A stretch of DNA of 11,971 nt from Lachnospiraceae bacterium (GTDB lineage: Bacteria; Bacillota; Clostridia; Lachnospirales; Lachnospiraceae). The DNA lies in assembly GCA_020860745.1 (NCBI GenBank), contig JAJBTR010000197.1:1-11971 (forward strand), read 5' to 3'. How positions within the stretch are numbered: the stretch's first letter is position 1; the number at the start of each line of letters is the position of its first letter. The translations under genes were made by a program, and so were the position numbers. Below are positions 7,129-11,971 of the stretch, in pieces. The notes under the pieces were generated by a model, which was not told the DNA's origin, ran no database searches, and saw only the letters and a list, made by a program, of their open reading frames with translations.

Positions 7129-7905
7129 ATGAAAAAGAAATTGCTTCTTTCCCTGCTTGCCGCTGTGACAGCAGGCAGCGTTTTATTCTGCAGTGGCTGC
7201 AGTGTTGACCTCACCAGCATTAACGAAGAGGATGCGACTCTCTCCGCTGAGATTGAGACAGACAACCTGACTGACGGCACATTGCAGATACACAGCATAT
7301 GGTATCAGAACGGCGGCGAAAAACTTACCTCCGCCGCAATCACTTTTTCCAGCGGAGACGGCGAGATTTACTCCGGTGTGACGGACGATTCCGGTCAACT
7401 CGACGCCTGCACACTGCCGGGTAATACCATCCTGACCTGCGAGGTTGCCGACAGCACCGGCGCGGTGATTGCCTCCTCCGAGATCATTTTTAAGATTTCC
7501 TCCGACTACTCTGCGCTCACGATTTATACTCCGACAGAGGAGGATAATGAGTGTATCCTCGAGATTCCGACGGATAAAACAGACATCCGGGCAGCTATCT
7601 TCCTGACTGAGAGCGGACAGCTTTCCTTTGCGAACCTTACCCCCTGGTCTGACTCCTACGATGAGGAGACTGCAGATACCGGGGACGACGCTTCCGCAGA
7701 AAATGAAGATGCTTCCGCAGAGGGATCCTCTGAAGGAGAGGATGCTTCCGCAGAGGGATCCTCTGAAGGAGAAGATACTTCCGCGGAGGGAGACGGCGCA
7801 GCGGAAGAAACCACAGAGGAAGCAACGGACAATGCTGATGATACATCCGGCGATAACACTGATGATACATCCGCGGACGGGACGACGGACACTGCCGCAG
7901 AATAG
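7129..7905 (+). CDS. Secreted lipoprotein with beta-sandwich-like domain and acidic repeat tail
   Basis: This is a 258-residue protein of unknown function. The N terminus is a lipoprotein signal peptide: KKK, a hydrophobic stretch, then CSGC with Cys24 as the likely lipidated residue, which would anchor it to the outer face of the membrane. Residues 40-150 are rich in short beta-strand patterns and resemble Ig-like or carboxypeptidase-regulatory-like domains (for example GVTDDSGQ followed by a strand). From about 180 the chain is low-complexity D/E/S/T/A, with three 11-residue units of EDASAEGSSEG type and a further DDTS repeat; it is probably disordered. The ATG is preceded by AAAGGA at 7 nt spacing. 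It is divergent from the SH3 membrane protein, so co-regulation is plausible. The gene ends at a strong terminator. Confidence 0.85.
   Translation: MKKKLLLSLLAAVTAGSVLFCSGCSVDLTSINEEDATLSAEIETDNLTDGTLQIHSIWYQNGGEKLTSAAITFSSGDGEIYSGVTDDSGQLDACTLPGNTILTCEVADSTGAVIASSEIIFKISSDYSALTIYTPTEEDNECILEIPTDKTDIRAAIFLTESGQLSFANLTPWSDSYDEETADTGDDASAENEDASAEGSSEGEDASAEGSSEGEDTSAEGDGAAEETTEEATDNADDTSGDNTDDTSADGTTDTAAE
7705..7803 (+). repeat. 33-bp tandem repeats in the lipoprotein tail
   Basis: Units lie at 7705-7737, 7738-7770 and 7771-7803. The first two differ by a single base (GAA versus GAG at the start). The third keeps GAAGATACTTCCGCGGAGGGA and then diverges. All stay in frame, so copy-number changes would lengthen or shorten the protein without breaking it. 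A partial older unit precedes at about 7684. Confidence 0.85.
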
Positions 7906-7960
7906 ACAATGATACAGTTCCATGACAACCCCGTTTTTCTCAACTCTTATCAGACGCAGA

Positions 7961-7999
7961 TACCCCTCAGTCATACAAAACTGACTGAGGGGTATTTTT
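7961..7999 (+). terminator. Rho-independent terminator of the lipoprotein gene
   Basis: A perfect 13-bp stem, TACCCCTCAGTCA (7961-7973) with TGACTGAGGGGTA (7982-7994), encloses an 8-nt loop and is followed by TTTTT on the plus strand. It begins 55 bp after the lipoprotein stop. The convergent esterase gene stops at 7998, so its transcript also enters the hairpin, but the U tract on the minus strand is poor. Confidence 0.92.
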
Positions 8000-8948
8000 A
8001 TGCATCCAGATCAAAATGGTGATGTTCTTCATGGTACTCCTGGATCACATCCAAGAACTTTCCCACCTCCCGCCAGGCCGTGCGCGACTCCGGGATCATC
8101 AGCAGCGACATCTGGAACACGTGGAACATGCCCTCGTAAACGCTCAGACGCACCTTAACCCCGGCTGCTTTTGCTTTCTCCGCCACCAACTCGGAATCGC
8201 TGCGCAGCATCTCATAACTGCCCACCTGGATCAGCATCGGCGGAAAATCCGTAAAGTTGCCGTAAAGCGGAGAGATATAGGGATTGGTCGTATCCTCCTC
8301 CCCCACATAATCTTTATTGAAGATCAGACTGTCCTTCGTATTTCCAAATACAGGGTCGATGGTGTAGTTTATGTGATAGGATTCTCCGGAAAGAGTCAGA
8401 TCCGTCCACGGTGACATGGCGACAATCCCCGCCGGGGGCGGACGTTTCCGGTCTTTCAGGTACATACAGAGCGCCATCGCCAGTCCGCCTCCCGCGGAAT
8501 CCCCCGCCAGGATAATTTTATCCTCCGTCCAATGATTCTCCAGCAGCCACTCATATGCACTGACGGCATCCTGGAGAGCGGCCGGATAAGGATCCTCCGG
8601 TGCCACGCGGTAGTCCGGCGTCAATACCGGAATCCCATGCCCGAGTTCACTGTAAAATCCCGCAAAACTGCGGTATATGTTGATCATTTTCCCCACATAA
8701 CCGCCGCCGTGCAGCTGCAGCACAACCATGTTGTTGCCGGGAGTCTCCGGCTCCAGCAGTTCCATGGAAAAATCCTGCTGCTCAATCACAGACAGCGAAT
8801 AGCCGTTCGGAACCTTCCACTCCGGTTCCGTCATTTTTTTTCGCAGTTCCCCGCTTCTCAATTTCCGCCCGATCAGGTTGTCCGAATGCATCCGCGCAAC
8901 CAGCTCACGCAGCACACGACCCTGTGGAGTGTTTTCATACTGATGCAT
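7998..8948 (-). CDS. Alpha/beta hydrolase, HSL (family IV) esterase
   Basis: This is a 316-residue cytoplasmic carboxylic-ester hydrolase with no signal peptide. The oxyanion-hole motif HGGG is at 80-83 and the nucleophile motif GDSAGG at 149-154 (Ser151). The probable acid is Asp251, in an E-x-L-x-x-D-S context, and the catalytic His276 is in EGMFHVF. PDYRVAPE at 111-118 is also typical of the hormone-sensitive-lipase family. The C terminus is His-rich (HEEHHHFDLDA). I chose ATG 8948, with AAAGGCGG upstream, because the 51 codons before it (to 9101) overlap the preceding gene and have no family similarity. It is the last gene of the acyltransferase cassette. The natural substrate is unknown; an acyl ester made by the neighbouring transferase is possible. 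Confidence 0.9.
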   Translation of the reverse strand: MHQYENTPQGRVLRELVARMHSDNLIGRKLRSGELRKKMTEPEWKVPNGYSLSVIEQQDFSMELLEPETPGNNMVVLQLHGGGYVGKMINIYRSFAGFYSELGHGIPVLTPDYRVAPEDPYPAALQDAVSAYEWLLENHWTEDKIILAGDSAGGGLAMALCMYLKDRKRPPPAGIVAMSPWTDLTLSGESYHINYTIDPVFGNTKDSLIFNKDYVGEEDTTNPYISPLYGNFTDFPPMLIQVGSYEMLRSDSELVAEKAKAAGVKVRLSVYEGMFHVFQMSLLMIPESRTAWREVGKFLDVIQEYHEEHHHFDLDA

Positions 8949-8981
8949 AAAATCCGCCTTTCTCTTACCTGGTTTAATCCT

Positions 8982-9030
8982 GGTATCATCATGACATTTG
9001 AAACAGAAAACCCTCATTTTGTATGATACC
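8982..9030. promoter_or_regulatory. Inverted repeat in the gap upstream of the esterase gene
   Basis: GGTATCAT (8982-8989) is matched by ATGATACC (9023-9030) across 33 nt. Both arms lie in the 100-bp gap between the zinc-ribbon gene and the esterase. The repeat could form a long-looped RNA hairpin or bind a regulator. The arms are short and the loop is wide, so chance is possible. Confidence 0.3.
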
Positions 9031-9048
9031 TGTGAATTGCTGCAATCC

Positions 9049-9723
9049 TCATACATGAAAGCGTCTGTACAGTTCCGACCGCGCGCGCTGCCCTCCCACA
9101 ATCAGGGTTCCGGCAAAGGTCAGACCCGCAATGACCATGGCGATCAGAGGAACGATCAGATTCGTCACGATCCGAAAGTGATACAGCGCAAACGGGATGA
9201 TACAGAATACAATATCCAGAATCTGCAGAGGAATATAGCTCTGCCAGTTCCGGTTGTTTACCAGCATTAAAATAATAATGGTCACATCCACAAGGATGTA
9301 AGCGGCAGGCAACACGTAATTCAGGGACCATCCGCCGAACCCGGTTTCCAGATCGATCACAAAGAGCACCGCCACCCCCAGCAGCGTCTGGAGAATCATC
9401 TTCAGCCGGTAGCCTGTGTGCATCTGAATCGATACCTTCAGCGTAATAAAACCATATGCCAGGAAAGCAGCGATGAGAATCAGCCACCTCGCCGGGCCAT
9501 CCATCATAAAGTTAATCACGCAGAGAATTGCCTCCGCCGCAATGGCCGCGAACAGATAAATATTCATGGCCAGCTGCATCTTCTTGATTCCGCGCTCCGC
9601 ATCCAGGTAGGGATAGATTCGGCTTGGCTCCTCCCCCTCCCCCTGCTCCACGATGCATTTGCAGAGAGGGCAGACCGGAACCGGGTCGCGCAGCTGCACG
9701 CCGCAGTTTTTACATTTATTCAT
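9049..9723 (-). CDS. Zinc-ribbon polytopic membrane protein (DUF6320-like)
   Basis: This is a 224-residue integral membrane protein of unknown function. An N-terminal zinc ribbon uses C4, C7, C18 and C21 (CKNC and CPLC). A short linker leads to about six hydrophobic spans near 51-73, 79-97, 108-124, 134-154, 162-181 and 186-210. The C terminus is basic. From memory it fits the uncharacterised family DUF6320, but this needs a profile search. The ATG at 9723 follows GAGGAAG with about 5 nt spacing. It lies between a condensation-type acyltransferase (80-bp gap) and an esterase (100-bp gap) on the same strand, which suggests a role in handling or anchoring an acylated product. No transport or catalytic motif is visible in the membrane part. 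Confidence 0.82.
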   Translation of the reverse strand: MNKCKNCGVQLRDPVPVCPLCKCIVEQGEGEEPSRIYPYLDAERGIKKMQLAMNIYLFAAIAAEAILCVINFMMDGPARWLILIAAFLAYGFITLKVSIQMHTGYRLKMILQTLLGVAVLFVIDLETGFGGWSLNYVLPAAYILVDVTIIILMLVNNRNWQSYIPLQILDIVFCIIPFALYHFRIVTNLIVPLIAMVIAGLTFAGTLIVGGQRARSELYRRFHV

Positions 9724-9751
9724 TATACTTCCTCATGTTTGTTCGGGTCTC

Positions 9752-9792
9752 AAAGTCGTGCAACCGGATGCCAGCATCCGTTGCCCGACTTT
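9752..9792. other. Long imperfect hairpin between acyltransferase and zinc-ribbon genes
   Basis: Three paired blocks stack around a CCAG loop: AAAGTCG with CGACTTT, GCAAC with GTTGC, and GGATG with CATCC, broken by one bulge and one mismatch. That makes about 17 base pairs. In the direction of transcription (minus) it is followed only by GACTTTGAG, a weak U tract, so it is more likely a partial terminator, processing site or mRNA stabiliser than a full stop. Confidence 0.6.
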
Positions 9793-9803
9793 TATCCCCT
9801 GTA

Positions 9804-11168
9804 TCATTCATAATATACTCCATTAGTATCAATCGTTACGGATATCCCCTGCGAAGTCAGATACCGGAAAAACTCCCGCTGCAGCCGGGTATCTTTCATC
9901 GCGGAGGTGATAGTCGCGGAGATCGTACCGTTATAAGTACTGAGCGCCATTTTCAGGTTCTGTCCTCTGGAGCGGGAGAGCAGCACGTCAAACCGCTCAA
10001 TATACTCCCGGTACTTCGGAGATACGGTAATGTTCCCCATGTTTGTCACAGTAGCGGTGTTCGCCTTCGCGTGCATGTTGTATATGCCCCGCATGCCCGG
10101 GTTTTTAAAGACCAGGGGCAGCGTCCGGAGGATCAGAGCGCGCTCTCCGGTCACGTTATAGGAGAGCACTTCCTCCAGATGCTCTTTTGTCATCTGCTCC
10201 CGGAGCGATGTCTTCACTGCCTTCATCACATCCCCGAACGGCTGATTTTCTCTCGTCGGATGAAAAACCGCCGTCACCATCACAAAAAAGTTTTTCGTCG
10301 TCACCGACTGAAAATACGGGCGCAGGTTCACCGGCACACTGACCGAGAGCTGGTTTTTTGAGGGCATCCCTTTTAAATAAACCTGATAGACCGCCCAGAG
10401 AAAAGCCGCCACCAGATATTCATTCAGAGTAGCGTCATATCGCTTCACCGCCGCCTTCACTTCCTCCACCGGCATATGTCCGTGGATAATCCCCATTTTG
10501 TCCGGAGGGAACAGCACCCCCTTTAATATGAAAGCCCTGCCGGCCCTGTACCCGCCGGAAAACCGGGTCTTTTTAAAGTTCTGAAGATAGCTGTCCTCTG
10601 TATTCAGAGAGGTTTCACTGCCTAAGCCATCCCCGTACTTTTCCCGCAGTTCCGGGTGGGACAGGCGCAGATACTGGTAAGCCAGCTCTTTTAAAAAGTA
10701 AAAGGCGCCGGTGCCGTCCGTCAGGACATGGAATGCCTCCAGGTTGATCCGCTTTCCGTAATAAGTGACGCGGAAAAGGTAATTGCGGTTGCGGTTCTCC
10801 TCCATGTAACGGCAGGGATATGTGCTCTCCTCCACCACCCGGGGAGCTTTCTTGCCGTTTTCCTCAAAATAGTACCAGAAAAATCCCTGACGCAGCCTGC
10901 AATTAAAAATAGAAAATTTAGGAAGCACAAGATCGAGAGCCTCCTGCAGAATCTCCCGCTGTATCTCCTCATTCAGATAAACCGCCACCCGGTAGACGTT
11001 GGTCATGCTTTCCCCTGCGATGGCCGGGAAAAGATGCGCCGTGTTGTAGAGCTTCGCCCAGCGGATCTCGTGGGAATTGTCGTAGACATGACCAGCCGCA
11101 TCTGACTTTTCCTTTAAATATTCCGTTTCAAACTGTTGTTTCTTTTTCCGTTTCTTTTCTTTTTCCAT
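9804..11168 (-). CDS. Condensation / alcohol-acetyltransferase superfamily acyltransferase
   Basis: This is a 454-residue CoA- or carrier-dependent acyltransferase of the chloramphenicol-acetyltransferase-like fold, related to alcohol acetyltransferases, PapA5 and NRPS condensation domains. The catalytic motif is HxxxDG, with His147, Asp151 and Gly152 (HVLTDG). NLRPYF at 281-286 and TVTNMGNI at 373-380 are typical of the second lobe. The length fits the family. The N terminus is lysine-rich (MEKEKKRKKK) with no signal peptide, so the protein is cytoplasmic and perhaps membrane-associated by charge. The ribosome site before ATG 11168 is weak (GAATGG). It follows the ylmH-like gene by 82 bp across a perfect inverted repeat, and leads the zinc-ribbon and esterase genes. 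The donor and acceptor cannot be read from the sequence. Confidence 0.82.
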   Translation of the reverse strand: MEKEKKRKKKQQFETEYLKEKSDAAGHVYDNSHEIRWAKLYNTAHLFPAIAGESMTNVYRVAVYLNEEIQREILQEALDLVLPKFSIFNCRLRQGFFWYYFEENGKKAPRVVEESTYPCRYMEENRNRNYLFRVTYYGKRINLEAFHVLTDGTGAFYFLKELAYQYLRLSHPELREKYGDGLGSETSLNTEDSYLQNFKKTRFSGGYRAGRAFILKGVLFPPDKMGIIHGHMPVEEVKAAVKRYDATLNEYLVAAFLWAVYQVYLKGMPSKNQLSVSVPVNLRPYFQSVTTKNFFVMVTAVFHPTRENQPFGDVMKAVKTSLREQMTKEHLEEVLSYNVTGERALILRTLPLVFKNPGMRGIYNMHAKANTATVTNMGNITVSPKYREYIERFDVLLSRSRGQNLKMALSTYNGTISATITSAMKDTRLQREFFRYLTSQGISVTIDTNGVYYE

Positions 11169-11183
11169 AAAACCATTCTTATT

Positions 11184-11212
11184 CGTAACTGTTCAATACC
11201 TTCACAGTTACG
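11184..11212. promoter_or_regulatory. Perfect 9-bp inverted repeat upstream of the acyltransferase
   Basis: CGTAACTGT (11184-11192) and ACAGTTACG (11204-11212) are exact inverted copies across 11 nt, with arm centres 20 bp apart, about two helical turns. It lies 16-44 bp upstream of the acyltransferase start and has no T tract. This suits an operator for a dimeric regulator, or a leader hairpin; I do not recognise the motif. Confidence 0.55.
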
Positions 11213-11250
11213 GTTATTTCACTTAATGAGCGGATTCCATAATTTTCCCG

Positions 11251-11971
11251 TCAGACATAGCGCCGGATTCTCACACGGATCCGTCCTTTTTTCGTCTCAT
11301 TTAAAATCCCGTCAAATACAAACTTACCAAACCCGCGGACGGATACCACATCCCCGGGCTTTAAGACACCGCTGTTATTCTCATACTGCCGCCCGTTGAC
11401 AAACACTTTCTTTGCCTGAAACAGCCGGACGCTCTGGCTGCGCGACAGGCTGTACACCTTCGCCGCCACCGCATCGCAGCGCTCCGCGCTGACCACCAGC
11501 TCCTCCTCGGAAAAATCCGGCCGGGTCTCAGCCGGGCATTGCTTTGTGATCCCGCAGAGCACGCTGGTATGCTTCACCTTATCCAGATGCTCCCGTAAAA
11601 ATGCTGCCATGGCATCCTCGCAGAACACATATCCGACGTTGTCCTTTACTATAATATCTCCCAGAACATCCCGCTCAATTCCCAGATTCATCAGAGCGCC
11701 CAGGAAATCGCGGTGCGTCAGATTGTCGGCAAACTTCTGCACCAGCGGCTTCACAACCAGACAGGAGACGGGAAATTCTTCCTCATAGCCCAGCATCTCC
11801 TCCGAACCAAACCTGAGCATCCGCCGCTCGCAGTCCTCCCCGCCGCCGAACATTACCCACGGGACAAAGGAGACCTCACGCTCCATCTCAAAGAACAGCG
11901 CCTGATCTCCCTGGTTTAAAAAGCCTGAAAATGGGTAGACATTGGACTGATAGCAGCGGTTTGCCAGATCC
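11251..11971 (-). CDS. ylmH: YlmH-like S4-domain RNA-binding protein, 5' end cut by window
   Basis: The frame stays open from the stop at 11251 to the right edge, giving about 239 residues. The ATG at 11886 is internal, because the upstream codons (DLANRCYQ through GFLNQGDQALFFE) continue the family pattern. YlmH proteins are about 255-260 residues, so roughly 20 N-terminal residues lie outside. The C-terminal S4 domain runs from SRSQSVRLFQAKKVFVNG to KPGDVVSVRGFGKF and binds structured RNA. YlmH acts with ribosomes and is reported to rescue stalled 50S subunits. It is usually encoded in the sepF-ylmG-ylmH-divIVA division cluster; no divIVA follows here, and the acyltransferase comes next instead. 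The GGG-rich PWVMFGGGED stretch and low-error reading make it look intact. Confidence 0.85.
   Translation of the reverse strand, partial: DLANRCYQSNVYPFSGFLNQGDQALFFEMEREVSFVPWVMFGGGEDCERRMLRFGSEEMLGYEEEFPVSCLVVKPLVQKFADNLTHRDFLGALMNLGIERDVLGDIIVKDNVGYVFCEDAMAAFLREHLDKVKHTSVLCGITKQCPAETRPDFSEEELVVSAERCDAVAAKVYSLSRSQSVRLFQAKKVFVNGRQYENNSGVLKPGDVVSVRGFGKFVFDGILNETKKGRIRVRIRRYV

Noticed and set aside
7183..7974. 263-codon minus-strand frame opposite the lipoprotein gene
   Set aside because: The plus-strand gene has a lipoprotein signal, a ribosome site and a terminator. The antisense frame only mirrors its repeats and would cross the terminator.
8949..9101. Longer esterase start at 9101 (51 extra residues)
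   Set aside because: The extension overlaps the end of the zinc-ribbon gene, has no family similarity, and a ribosome site precedes the ATG at 8948.

Overview
The window looks like chromosomal DNA from a low- to mid-GC Firmicute, most likely a gut-type Clostridia (Lachnospiraceae-like). The reasons are the clpC-radA pair, a YtrA-type GntR regulator, a ylmH-type S4 protein, strong AGGAGG-type ribosome binding sites, GC-rich genes separated by AT-rich gaps, and an acyltransferase / zinc-ribbon membrane protein / esterase trio of a kind I associate with that group. The taxonomy is inferred from gene content only. I see no insertion sequence, phage gene, CRISPR array or rRNA.

Layout, left to right. 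Positions 1-261 hold no gene but carry short TGTAAAC and GATTGG repeats. Two tRNA genes on the minus strand (Trp-CCA and Ile-GAT) share one good sigma-A promoter at 424-452. A minus-strand block follows, read right to left as gntR (4750-5118), clpC (2201-4645) and radA (538-2049). This is a stress-protease and DNA-repair group in which a GntR regulator sits where Bacillus has ctsR-mcsA-mcsB. Next, also on the minus strand, is a membrane protein gene (5255-6914) with an SH3-like outer domain, one membrane span and a long charged cytoplasmic tail. Its signal peptide lies in a different frame from the body; the break falls at a run of six C (6841-6846). Divergent from it is a lipoprotein gene (7129-7905, plus strand) with an acidic repeat tail. 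The shared 214-bp gap holds candidate promoters in both directions and direct repeats at 11-12 bp spacing. A strong hairpin terminator (7961-7999) closes the lipoprotein gene.

The right third is a minus-strand series: a ylmH-like gene cut by the window edge (11251-11971), a condensation/alcohol-acetyltransferase-type acyltransferase (9804-11168), a six-span zinc-ribbon membrane protein (9049-9723) and an HSL-family esterase (7998-8948). The last three look like one uncharacterised acyl-ester cassette. Each of the three gaps in this series (82, 80 and 100 bp) contains an inverted repeat.

Most worth a second look: the homopolymer frameshift in the SH3 membrane protein gene, the acyltransferase/zinc-ribbon/esterase cassette, the gntR-clpC arrangement, and the repeat-rich divergent promoter.
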